64,000 nucleotides of DNA from an uncultured SAR86 cluster bacterium (lineage in GTDB: Bacteria > Pseudomonadota > Gammaproteobacteria > Magnimaribacterales > AG-339-G14), in NCBI GenBank assembly GCA_902526045.1, contig CABZJI010000001.1, forward strand, positions 331,900-395,899. Reading direction: 5' to 3'. This document shows positions 40,069-48,359 of the stretch, one piece after another. Each line of letters opens with the position of its first letter. Positions within the stretch are counted from its first letter, which is position 1. The notes under the pieces are model-generated. The model did not search any database, was not told the origin of the DNA, and saw only the letters and a program-made list of their open reading frames with translations. Position numbers and translations under genes: made by a program.

Positions 40069-40638
40069 CTATTTCTCTTTGATTAATAAATACTTCTTCT
40101 CGCCTGATTTAGTCTCTTTTATGATATCCCAACCCTTTATCAAAAAATTTAAATCTAATTCTTTTTCAACTTCTAGATAAACTTTCCCAAAGTTGGAAAG
40201 AAGGCCATTTGTTTTAATTTTTAAAAGAACTTTTTCAGCAAGTTGTCTATAAAAAGGTGGATCAACAAATATTAAATCGAAGTCTTGAGTTGTTTCATCT
40301 AGCCAAGTAAGCACATCTCCTTTGATTATAAAGACATCTTCATCAGCATTAAGGCTTCCAATGTACTTTTTAATTTTATTTAAATGGTAAGAATTTTTTT
40401 CAACGAATGTAACTTTGTCTGCTCCTCTTGATAAGGATTCAAGTCCTAAGGATCCAGTTCCAGCAAATAAATCTAAACAATTTTTATTACCAAGGATTTG
40501 TCCAAGCCAATTAAATAATGTTTCTCTGAGCCTATCTGGAGTTGGTCTTAGATCATCAGAAGGAATGAATTCAAATTTTCTTCCTTTGTATTTTCCGCCT
40601 ATTATTCTGAATGACCCCTTAATTGCTTTATTGCTCAT
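40069..40638 (-). CDS. rsmD: 16S rRNA (guanine(966)-N2)-methyltransferase
   Basis: Methylates G966 of 16S rRNA using S-adenosylmethionine. The 189 residues show RIIGGKYKGRKF, the LRPTPDRLRETLFNWL segment, the SAM-binding motif CLDLFAGTGSLGLESLSRGA-like loop (about residues 54-72) and the catalytic DPPF (about residue 127). It is convergent with rho (adjacent stops, no gap). In many Gammaproteobacteria it neighbours coaD; here it does not. Confidence 0.94.
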   Translation of the reverse strand: MSNKAIKGSFRIIGGKYKGRKFEFIPSDDLRPTPDRLRETLFNWLGQILGNKNCLDLFAGTGSLGLESLSRGADKVTFVEKNSYHLNKIKKYIGSLNADEDVFIIKGDVLTWLDETTQDFDLIFVDPPFYRQLAEKVLLKIKTNGLLSNFGKVYLEVEKELDLNFLIKGWDIIKETKSGEKKYLLIKEK

Positions 40639-40676
40639 AATTTTCTTTTATAATTCTCTTTTCTAACCTCAACAAA

Positions 40677-41135
40677 ATGCAAGATATATTTCTAAATATT
40701 TTAAGGACTCAAGCTCAAACAGTTTATGTAATTTCTTCAGGAAATTCAGTTTCGAAAGAGGCAATGACTGTTTCATCAGTAGCCTCTTTATCAGCTAACC
40801 CTCCAAGAATGCTTGTTTGTATAAATAAATCTGCAGCTATGCACGACTTTTTAAAAACTACTGAATCTTTTTGTCTTAATTTATTAAGTAAGGAACAAGA
40901 ACATGTTGCTGATATTTGTAGTAATTCAGAGAAAATTAATGAAAGATTTTCTAATGATCCTTGGCTTAGAAAGGAGGACACTCCATATTTGGAAAATGCA
41001 CAATCAAATCTCTTCTGCAGCTTAAAAGAAATCATGGAAGACACTACTCACTCTATTTTCATTGGTGAGATCCAAGATTTAATTCATAATGAGTCTTTAA
41101 AACCCCTAATATATCAAGAAGGCAAATATGTTTAA
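40677..41135 (+). CDS. Flavin reductase-like domain protein
   Basis: Protein of 152 residues in the HpaC/flavin reductase-like family, FMN-binding split-barrel fold. The motif AMTVSSVASLSANPPRMLVCI (about residues 29-49) is the family signature, followed by the FCLNLLS segment. Such proteins supply reduced flavin to two-component monooxygenases; no monooxygenase partner is adjacent. It is divergent from rsmD (38 bp) and overlaps the DUF4399 gene by 8 bp. Confidence 0.82.
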   Translation: MQDIFLNILRTQAQTVYVISSGNSVSKEAMTVSSVASLSANPPRMLVCINKSAAMHDFLKTTESFCLNLLSKEQEHVADICSNSEKINERFSNDPWLRKEDTPYLENAQSNLFCSLKEIMEDTTHSIFIGEIQDLIHNESLKPLIYQEGKYV

Positions 41136-41526
41136 AATTTTCCATCTTTTAATTTTTGTTTTTTGCTCAAGTTATATATCTTCAAGCGAGATTGAGCTTT
41201 ATTTTATTGAGCCTAAGGATGGTGCAATACTCAATGGACCTGTAAAAATAATTTTTGGGTTATCAGGAATGGGTGTGGCTCCTGCAGGAATAGATTTTCC
41301 TAATACTGGTCATCATCATCTCCTTGTTGATTTAGAAAATTTACCTAATCTTTCAAAACCTATTCCAGCTGACAAAAACCACATTCACTTTGGTAAAGGT
41401 CAGACTCAAACAGTTCTTGAATTACCCAGGGGAAAAAGAACCTTGCAACTTTTAATGGGAAATTATCTCCACATTCCACACAAAGAGCCGGTCATTTCCG
41501 ATAAAATTACCATCTTTGTAGAATAA
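41128..41526 (+). CDS. DUF4399 family secreted protein
   Basis: Secreted 132-residue protein with an N-terminal signal (about residues 1-19). The mature part matches DUF4399: IEPKDGAILNGPVKIIFGLSGMGVAP, then FPNTGHHHLLVD (about residues 59-70) and NHIHFGKGQTQTVLELP, ending in a LLMGNYLHIPHKEPV segment. The His-rich loops suggest metal binding, but function is unknown. It overlaps the flavin reductase gene upstream and is 16 bp before the first DUF5916 gene. Confidence 0.85.
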   Translation: MFKIFHLLIFVFCSSYISSSEIELYFIEPKDGAILNGPVKIIFGLSGMGVAPAGIDFPNTGHHHLLVDLENLPNLSKPIPADKNHIHFGKGQTQTVLELPRGKRTLQLLMGNYLHIPHKEPVISDKITIFVE

Positions 41527-41542
41527 TCTGCGAAAAATTTTC

Positions 41543-43891
41543 TTGATTTACGCTAATTTAAAAATAAAGAAAAAGTTCATTATTCTTCTTTATTTACTCC
41601 TTATTCCCAGCTTTTCAGTGGGTGAGATTCTCATCGATGGAATTCTTGATGAAGAAGAATGGAATTCAGCCAAGTCAATTGATGACCTCGTAATTGTTCA
41701 GCCAAACATCTTGAAAAAATCAAAATATAAAATTGAAGTCTTATATTTTGCTAATGAGAAAGGAATTTATTTTGGTTTTAAAAATTTTAAACCTTCAGAG
41801 AGACAAACCTCAATTCAACATAAGAGGGATGCATGGATGGTAGATGGAGATAGAAATTTTATCATCATAGACTTTGTAGGAAATGGAAATAACGGATTTT
41901 CTTTTGGAACATCCCTAGGAGATTCTGTTGGAGACGGAACTGTTTCAAATGAAAATCAGTTCAATCAAGATTGGGATGGAGTATGGTTCGTAAAAACTAG
42001 TAAAGATAGTGAAGCTTGGTACTCTGAGTTTTTAATACCTTGGGATGTAGCACCCATCAGCTCATCCTCCGATGACGAAATAGAGATTAAAATAAGATTC
42101 AATACTTTTGATTTTCTCAGTAATGAATGGTCGAGTTTTCCTGCTATTTGGAGCACTGACTCAGCTTTTTTATCCAAATTTGAACCAATAAGAGTAAAGA
42201 ATTTTGCTCGGGATACAAAAAGCGGCGCAGATTTCTATCCCTATATTTCAATATCACAAGAGCAAGTTACAGATGAACAAATCAATAAAATAGGTGGTGA
42301 AATATTTTGGTCTATAGATGCTGAAAAGAGATTAGATGTGACTATAAATCCTGATTTTGGCCAAGTAGAAAGTGATGATGTTATTGTTAATTTTGATTCA
42401 ACTGAGACATATTATGAAGATAAGAGACCTTTCTTCACTGAAAATCAAAATTTGTTTCAAATAACTGGCTGGAGAACCTATCTTGTTAATACTAGAAGAA
42501 TTGGTGCAGCGCCAGATTATGACTGCAATCGATTAGACGAAAGACTTACTGATAAATGCCTTAAAGATAATTCATCGACAAGTGATATTGATCTTGCTTT
42601 AAGGTATACCCAATCAGGAGCAATCAATGAGTTTGGTATTTTCTCTGCTTTTGAGAAGGGAACGGATATTTATAAAGCTAGAAATTTTCAGGCTATTCGT
42701 TATAGAAGAAATTTCAATAAAGGAAAAGTAGGCTATTTATTAACTTATGCTGATAAACCAAACATATCAAGATCTGCTCAAGTGCACACTTTAGATTACG
42801 AATATTTCATCGATCAAGATACTCGTTTTTTTGGAATGTTAAGCCACTCAGATATTGATGATCCAATTTTGCCTAAGAATGGATCTGCAATCAGAGCTTT
42901 AGTTTCGAAACAATTTTCGAAAAAATTCTCAGGTTTGTGGGCTTTTTCATCTTATGGCAAGGGCTATGATCTTAATGATATGGGTTACAGTGAAATGAAG
43001 GAATATATGTCAACTGGATGGGTAGCTAACTATAGAGAAGCTGACTTTGAAAATTCCTCTCCTCTTCAAAGTTTGACTATTGATTCAAACGGTGGATTTA
43101 ATAGAAGCGCCTCAGGAATATATGGCGGATCTTTGGCAAATGTGAACCTAGGCTTTGATTTTAAAGATTTCTCTTCTTTAAGAATTTCTTGCGAGTGTTT
43201 TTTAGACCCTGGAAAAGACTATATGGAAACAAGAGGCTTTCCTGATGCACCTTTCATAAGAAATAAAGGTGGGTATACCATTGCAATTAGATACGAGGCA
43301 CCAGAGACTTTTGTTTTCATTCCTTCTGTGAAACTAGAGAGCAGGTCGTCAGGATATGAGTTCGATGATCCTATGTTTTCAAGAAAAGAAGAAGGCTGGG
43401 GCTTTAACTTGGGCGCAACAATAAAACCGACAGATAATTTGAATATTAACTTCGGTCTCATCAGATACGATGAAGATGAAAATTGGAGTAAATTCGAATA
43501 CGACAACGTATTTGGTTTTTACCATAAGAAAAAACTGTCGTCCTCTTTTTCGTTAGGATTATATGAAGGAAAACATGAATTAAGAATTAAAGCTCAATTT
43601 TATAGCTTAACAGCTGAGGATCCCGAAGCTTTTTTTGTCTCACCAGATGGAAAAATGAAATCGATGAGCGCTAGCTTAAATTCATTTGAGCTAAGTCAAA
43701 TGGCATTTCAAATCAGGTATAAATATCAATTAGCACCTTTGTCTCATATATATGTTGTCTATACTAGGGGAGGAGATTACTTCAACTCTGAAGTTGAGCC
43801 TTCATCATTTGATAGGCTGTATACAAAAGGATGGAATACTGCTTACTCAGATCAATTTATTTTGAAAATAAGATATAGATTTTCTTCCTAA
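41543..43891 (+). CDS. DUF5916 outer-membrane protein with CBM9-like N-terminal domain (copy 1)
   Basis: Protein of 782 residues: signal peptide (about 10-27), a CBM9-like beta-sandwich (IDGILDEEEWNSA onward, about residues 32-230), the DUF5916 signature around residues 266-305 (NPDFGQVESDDV, then YYEDKRPFFTENQNLF), and a long C-terminal half of alternating beta strands ending QFILKIRYRFSS. The aromatic-rich C-terminus and strand pattern suggest an outer-membrane beta-barrel. The only start in frame with the signal is TTG at 41543, with no Shine-Dalgarno. The binding domain is related to carbohydrate-binding module 9, but no substrate is known. Copy 2 at 44048 is a tandem paralogue with colinear motifs. 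Confidence 0.8.
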   Translation: MIYANLKIKKKFIILLYLLLIPSFSVGEILIDGILDEEEWNSAKSIDDLVIVQPNILKKSKYKIEVLYFANEKGIYFGFKNFKPSERQTSIQHKRDAWMVDGDRNFIIIDFVGNGNNGFSFGTSLGDSVGDGTVSNENQFNQDWDGVWFVKTSKDSEAWYSEFLIPWDVAPISSSSDDEIEIKIRFNTFDFLSNEWSSFPAIWSTDSAFLSKFEPIRVKNFARDTKSGADFYPYISISQEQVTDEQINKIGGEIFWSIDAEKRLDVTINPDFGQVESDDVIVNFDSTETYYEDKRPFFTENQNLFQITGWRTYLVNTRRIGAAPDYDCNRLDERLTDKCLKDNSSTSDIDLALRYTQSGAINEFGIFSAFEKGTDIYKARNFQAIRYRRNFNKGKVGYLLTYADKPNISRSAQVHTLDYEYFIDQDTRFFGMLSHSDIDDPILPKNGSAIRALVSKQFSKKFSGLWAFSSYGKGYDLNDMGYSEMKEYMSTGWVANYREADFENSSPLQSLTIDSNGGFNRSASGIYGGSLANVNLGFDFKDFSSLRISCECFLDPGKDYMETRGFPDAPFIRNKGGYTIAIRYEAPETFVFIPSVKLESRSSGYEFDDPMFSRKEEGWGFNLGATIKPTDNLNINFGLIRYDEDENWSKFEYDNVFGFYHKKKLSSSFSLGLYEGKHELRIKAQFYSLTAEDPEAFFVSPDGKMKSMSASLNSFELSQMAFQIRYKYQLAPLSHIYVVYTRGGDYFNSEVEPSSFDRLYTKGWNTAYSDQFILKIRYRFSS

Positions 43892-44047
43892 AATTCTTCG
43901 TAAGTAAATTAAAAAATCTTAATAAATTTCATTCTCAGAATATATTAATTGATCCTTCTACAACATTGTTCTGATTAATTCAGATAAAATAGCGCCCAAT
44001 TTTCTTCTGACTTTAATGTGACCCAAATACTCAATAAAACAGTAAAT

Positions 44048-46360
44048 ATGATTAGAAAAATAATAATTTTATTTTTTTTCATACAATTGTCAGCAGAAAT
44101 AGTAATTGATGGAAAATTAGATGAAATTGAGTGGGACTCTGCAGGCGTTATTGATACTTTTTTTATCACCGAACCTTTAACTTATGCTACTCCAGAGGTT
44201 GAAACTGAGGTTTTATATTTTGCTAATGAAGATGGGATATATTTTGGGTTTAAAAATTATCAACAGCCTATTGAGAATCAAACAACTTTGCTTCATAAAA
44301 GAGACGTTATGGATGCATCTGCAGATAGAGCCTTTTTAGCAATAGACTTCAACGGAAACGGTATAAGAGCTTATAGCTTTGCAGTATCTTTGGGTGGATC
44401 AATCGGAGATGCTGTTTGGGCTAATGAAAATCAACCATCATCAGATTGGGATGCAATTTGGTTTGCTAAAACTTCCCAAGATGAAGATGCTTGGTTTGCT
44501 GAATTTTTGATCCCCTGGGATGTTGCTCCATTGGAAACTTCCGATAAAGAATTTATTGAAATAAATGTTAGGACATCTAGAGGTTATTTTTTTAAAAATG
44601 AATGGCATGGCTTCCCGAGAATTAACTGGACAGATACAAAATTTATCTCAAGATTTCATCCTATAAAAATAAGAAATTTTGCAAAAAACTCTAACTCACA
44701 AGTTGATTACTTTCCTTACATTTCTATTTCTCAGGAAGAGGTTAGTGGAAAACAGGAGAATAAAATTGGCGGAGAAATATTTTGGGCAATAGATTCAGAA
44801 AAAAGGTTAGATGTCACTTTAAATCCTGATTTTGGTCAAGTAGAAAGTGATGATGTGATTGTAAGTTTTGATGCAATTGAGACTTTTTATGAAGATAAAC
44901 GTCCTTTTTTTACTGAAAACCAGGACCTTTTTCAAATAAGAGGTCGAACTTCTTTTTTAATAAACACAAGAAGGATTGGTGCTCGACCAGACTATAATTG
45001 TTCTTCAGAAATAGATGAATCAGACTGTAGCCTTCAAAGAAAAACCTACAGTGAAATAGATTTGGCCCTGAGATATACCCAGACTGAGGCAGATGACGAA
45101 TTTGGAATCTTTTCAGCTTTTGAAAGGGACGGTAGATTTTATAAAGGAAGAAATTTTCAGTCTATTAGGTACAGAAAAAGTTTAGATGATCTACGCATTG
45201 GATACCTACTAACTTATGTTGACCGTCCAACTATAACTAGATCTGCTCAAGTCCACACAATGGATTTTGATTATTCTTTCGATGAATCAAGTAGATTCTC
45301 AGGGACCCTTAGTTATTCAAATATTGATTCTGACTCAACTACAACAGAGGGAGTAGCTCTCAGAGGAAGGGTGGCAAGAAACTTTACAGAAAAGTTTTCC
45401 GCTCTTTGGGGTTTTGGTATTTATGATGAAGGCTATGACATGAATGATATGGGTTACTTAGATATGAGAAATTTTGCTGAAACAGGCATTACAGCTGTTT
45501 ACAAAGAAACCAATTTCTCAGAAGTTTCTTTAATTAGAAGTCTTACATTAGATTTGAACAGTGGACATCAACGAAGCATATCTGGAATAAATGGTGGAGC
45601 GATGGCATGGGTATCTCTAAATTTGGATTTGAAAGATTTTTCTTCAATTGACATTTTCTGTGAGTGCATTCTGTCACCTGGAAAAGATTTTGTTGAAACA
45701 AGAAATTATCCAGACTCCCCTTACATAAGGAGAATTGGAGGATACTTATTTAGTATGAGATATTCAGCACCAAAACAGAAAATCTTCATACCATTCATAA
45801 AAATTGAAAGTTCATCTGGAGGCTACAAATTTGATAATCCCTCAAACTCTAAAAGAGGAGAGGGTTGGGGTTTTAATTTAGGAGCAATTGTTAAGCCTTC
45901 TCAAGATCTGGATTTAAATCTTGCTCTCATTAGATATGATGAATATGAAAATTGGGCGAAATACGAATTTGATAATGTGTTTGGTTATTATAAAAAGAAG
46001 AAACTATCATCATCCTTATCTTTGGGTTGGATTAAAGATAATATTCATGAGTTAAGAATTAAAGCTCAATTTTATTCTCTAACTGCCGACGATCCGGATC
46101 CTTATTATGTTAGCGCCGATGGAAAGATGATTAATTATGATGGATCTCTTAATCCATTTGAACTAAGTCAGGTCGCTTTCCAGATAAGGTACAGGTATGA
46201 ACTGTCACCTTTATCTAATTTTTATGCAGTTTATACAAGAGGCGGATATTATTATGATAATGATGATAATGATATGAGATCTTTTGGGGATTTATATTCA
46301 ACTGGATGGAACACTACTTACTCTGATCAATTCATACTGAAACTAAGATATAAATTTTAA
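44048..46360 (+). CDS. DUF5916 outer-membrane protein with CBM9-like N-terminal domain (copy 2)
   Basis: Paralogue of the upstream gene, 770 residues from the ATG at 44048. It has a short signal peptide (MIRKIIILFFFIQLSAEIV), the CBM9-like domain starting VIDGKLDEIEWDSAG, the DUF5916 signature at about residues 257-296 and a C-terminal barrel ending FILKLRYKF. A GTG 30 bases upstream is in frame but gives a poorer signal. Shared features with copy 1 include a Cys-x-Cys pair near the barrel midpoint (SCECFLDPGKD versus FCECILSPGKD) and the DPxxYxVSxDGKM loop near the end. A 156 bp spacer with its own likely promoter separates the two. The gene ends 4 bp into the convergent small protein gene. 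Confidence 0.82.
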   Translation: MIRKIIILFFFIQLSAEIVIDGKLDEIEWDSAGVIDTFFITEPLTYATPEVETEVLYFANEDGIYFGFKNYQQPIENQTTLLHKRDVMDASADRAFLAIDFNGNGIRAYSFAVSLGGSIGDAVWANENQPSSDWDAIWFAKTSQDEDAWFAEFLIPWDVAPLETSDKEFIEINVRTSRGYFFKNEWHGFPRINWTDTKFISRFHPIKIRNFAKNSNSQVDYFPYISISQEEVSGKQENKIGGEIFWAIDSEKRLDVTLNPDFGQVESDDVIVSFDAIETFYEDKRPFFTENQDLFQIRGRTSFLINTRRIGARPDYNCSSEIDESDCSLQRKTYSEIDLALRYTQTEADDEFGIFSAFERDGRFYKGRNFQSIRYRKSLDDLRIGYLLTYVDRPTITRSAQVHTMDFDYSFDESSRFSGTLSYSNIDSDSTTTEGVALRGRVARNFTEKFSALWGFGIYDEGYDMNDMGYLDMRNFAETGITAVYKETNFSEVSLIRSLTLDLNSGHQRSISGINGGAMAWVSLNLDLKDFSSIDIFCECILSPGKDFVETRNYPDSPYIRRIGGYLFSMRYSAPKQKIFIPFIKIESSSGGYKFDNPSNSKRGEGWGFNLGAIVKPSQDLDLNLALIRYDEYENWAKYEFDNVFGYYKKKKLSSSLSLGWIKDNIHELRIKAQFYSLTADDPDPYYVSADGKMINYDGSLNPFELSQVAFQIRYRYELSPLSNFYAVYTRGGYYYDNDDNDMRSFGDLYSTGWNTTYSDQFILKLRYKF

Positions 46361-46545
46361 TGATCTTTACAGATCCAACCTCTTGATGTTTTCCTGGCCT
46401 CAAACATTGGAAAGTAAACATCACATTCTATACATTTGACCATGCTTGATTGATCTTCACTAATATCAACTGAACTTTCTCCTAAAAGACGAGCTAGACC
46501 TACAATTATCCCAATAAAGATTAAAACTGAAATTAAAATAGCCAC
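46357..46545 (-). CDS. Small membrane protein of the PP0621 type, putative zinc-ribbon
   Basis: Protein of 62 residues with one N-terminal membrane segment (residues 2-20) followed by a small metal-site-like tail: Cys38 and Cys41 in CIEC, then Cys59 and His62 in CKDH. A similarly placed small protein (PP0621 family) occurs beside bamD in Pseudomonas, which supports the call. Function is unknown. Its start is one base from the bamD stop on the same strand, so it is probably in that operon. Confidence 0.68.
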   Translation of the reverse strand: MAILISVLIFIGIIVGLARLLGESSVDISEDQSSMVKCIECDVYFPMFEARKTSRGWICKDH

Positions 46546-47318
46546 TAAGATTTAACTTTTTCTTCTTTGAAAGCTTTGAGTAAATCTTGAGTTAAGTTTG
46601 CCAGATCTGATTGATTTAGTTCTTTATATGCTTGAATTTTTATCTCTAAGGCTTGCTCAACTTGGGAGCTATTTGGCAGGTGCTCTATCACATAATTAGC
46701 CCTATTTAACGCCGCAACATAAGCTTTTCTTTCCATATAAAAAGTTGCAACATAAATTTCTTTTTTTGCAACTAAATTTCTCAAGAAAACCATGCGTTGT
46801 CTTGCTTGATCCGCATAATCGCTGTCTGGGAATCTAAGTAAAAAGTCACTTAGGTCAGAAAAAGATTTTTTTGCTCGATTAAGATCTCTTTTTGAGGCGG
46901 CATCTTCAAGGATCATATTAGGATTAAAAATTGACATATCCGCAGTATAGCCAGACATTCCTTTCAAATAGTATGCATAATCTACGTTGGGATGATTAGG
47001 GTGCAAGCTTATGAATCTATCAGCAGCAGAAATGGCAGCATCATAGTTTGCAGATTTAAAGTAAGCATAAATCAACTCGGATTGAGCTTGAGTTGCAAAT
47101 CGTCCAAAAGGATATCTAGCCTCAAGCATTTCTAAGCTCATAGCAGCAGCGGCAAAATTACCTGATCTCAATCTATTTTGAGCTTGATCAAATAATTCTT
47201 TTTCAAGTAAAACTTTTTCAATAGTTTCATCTTTATTTGCACAAGATGGAAATAAACTCATCAAGATCAGTAAAAAAAGCAGATTAAAGATAAAATAGTA
47301 TTTATTACTGGACAACAT
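46545..47318 (-). CDS. bamD: Outer-membrane assembly factor BamD
   Basis: Lipoprotein of the BAM complex that folds outer-membrane beta-barrels, such as the DUF5916 proteins encoded next door. The 257-residue protein begins with a hydrophobic signal ending at a cysteine (Cys26, FPSCANKDE) and contains TPR repeats; YPFGRFATQAQSELIYAYFK and PNVDYAYYLKGM are family hallmarks. It is divergent from rluD (33 bp gap), the usual gammaproteobacterial arrangement. Confidence 0.93.
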   Translation of the reverse strand: MLSSNKYYFIFNLLFLLILMSLFPSCANKDETIEKVLLEKELFDQAQNRLRSGNFAAAAMSLEMLEARYPFGRFATQAQSELIYAYFKSANYDAAISAADRFISLHPNHPNVDYAYYLKGMSGYTADMSIFNPNMILEDAASKRDLNRAKKSFSDLSDFLLRFPDSDYADQARQRMVFLRNLVAKKEIYVATFYMERKAYVAALNRANYVIEHLPNSSQVEQALEIKIQAYKELNQSDLANLTQDLLKAFKEEKVKS

Positions 47319-47351
47319 TCGTTAATTCTATCTGTTTAAAGATTAAAAAAC

Positions 47352-48311
47352 ATGTCAAAAAAGATTTCAATTAATTTCGAGGTTGATGCTGAAGATTCAG
47401 GAAAAAGGATTGATGTAATAATTTCCAAAAAATTTCCAGAGTTCTCAAGAATGCAAATCAAAAAGTTCATAGAACTAGATTTCCTATCAATTGATAGTAA
47501 AAAAATATCAAAGGTCAGCGAGAAGGTTCAAATAGGCAGTAAAGTTAATTTATCCGGCCAAATTGATGCAGAAGTTGAAAATCTACCTCAAAACATTGAG
47601 ATTGAAATAAAAAAAGAAACAAAGGACTTTATAGTTATAAATAAAGCTCCGGGGATAGTTGTGCATCCAGGTTCAGGAAACAAGTCTGGAACTATTCTCA
47701 ATAGCTTATTGTTTAATTTTCCAGAGCTCGCAGATTTACCGCGAGCTGGGATAATTCACCGTTTAGACAAAGATACTTCTGGACTTATGGTTATCGCAAG
47801 AAATGATAGAGCCTATAAACACTTATCGGATCAAATATCCTCTAGGACTGTCATAAGGGGATATGATCTTATCGTGATTGGCAGAACACTAAGAGCAGGA
47901 ACTTTAGAATTCCCAATTGGAAGGCATCGCACAATAAGAACAAAACAATCGGTCACAGAAAAAGGAAAAGAAGCAATTACCAAATTCAAGGTATTAGAAT
48001 ATCTAGGTTTTTATACTTATATCCGAGCTTATCTAGGGACGGGGAGGACTCATCAGATTAGGGTTCATTTCAGTCACATTAAACATCCTCTGGTTGGAGA
48101 TAAAACTTATGGAACTAGTCAAAGGTTTGCAAAAAATACTTCAAATGATTTGAAAGATTTTATTATCAAGTTTCCTAGACAGGCTCTGCATGCTACTGAA
48201 CTCTCCTTTATGGATCCCTCAACTAACGAAACGGTTAATTTTGAGAGCAAAATTCCTTTAGATTTTAAAAGCTTATTGGATCGCTTAAAAACCAATGAAA
48301 ACTTGACTTAA
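47352..48311 (+). CDS. rluD: 23S rRNA pseudouridine(1911/1915/1917) synthase
   Basis: Makes pseudouridines in helix 69 of 23S rRNA. The 319 residues comprise an N-terminal S4 RNA-binding domain (about residues 15-65) and the catalytic domain with the active-site Asp in IIHRLDKDTSGLMVIA (about residue 140). GRTHQIRVHFSHIKHPLVGD follows near residue 235. The position opposite bamD favours RluD over the related RluC. Confidence 0.92.
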   Translation: MSKKISINFEVDAEDSGKRIDVIISKKFPEFSRMQIKKFIELDFLSIDSKKISKVSEKVQIGSKVNLSGQIDAEVENLPQNIEIEIKKETKDFIVINKAPGIVVHPGSGNKSGTILNSLLFNFPELADLPRAGIIHRLDKDTSGLMVIARNDRAYKHLSDQISSRTVIRGYDLIVIGRTLRAGTLEFPIGRHRTIRTKQSVTEKGKEAITKFKVLEYLGFYTYIRAYLGTGRTHQIRVHFSHIKHPLVGDKTYGTSQRFAKNTSNDLKDFIIKFPRQALHATELSFMDPSTNETVNFESKIPLDFKSLLDRLKTNENLT

Positions 48312-48359
48312 AGCCTTCTAGTGTCACAATTCGAATCTTTTTAAAACTGTTTAACAAAT

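Noticed and set aside
43892..44047. Intrinsic terminator between the two DUF5916 genes
   Set aside because: The spacer is AT-rich but has no GC-rich stem followed by a T-run on the plus strand.
48312..48359. Leader peptide/attenuator before ilvB
   Set aside because: Only 48 bases are available, with no start codon followed by a run of Ile/Val/Leu codons and no terminator hairpin with a U-tract.
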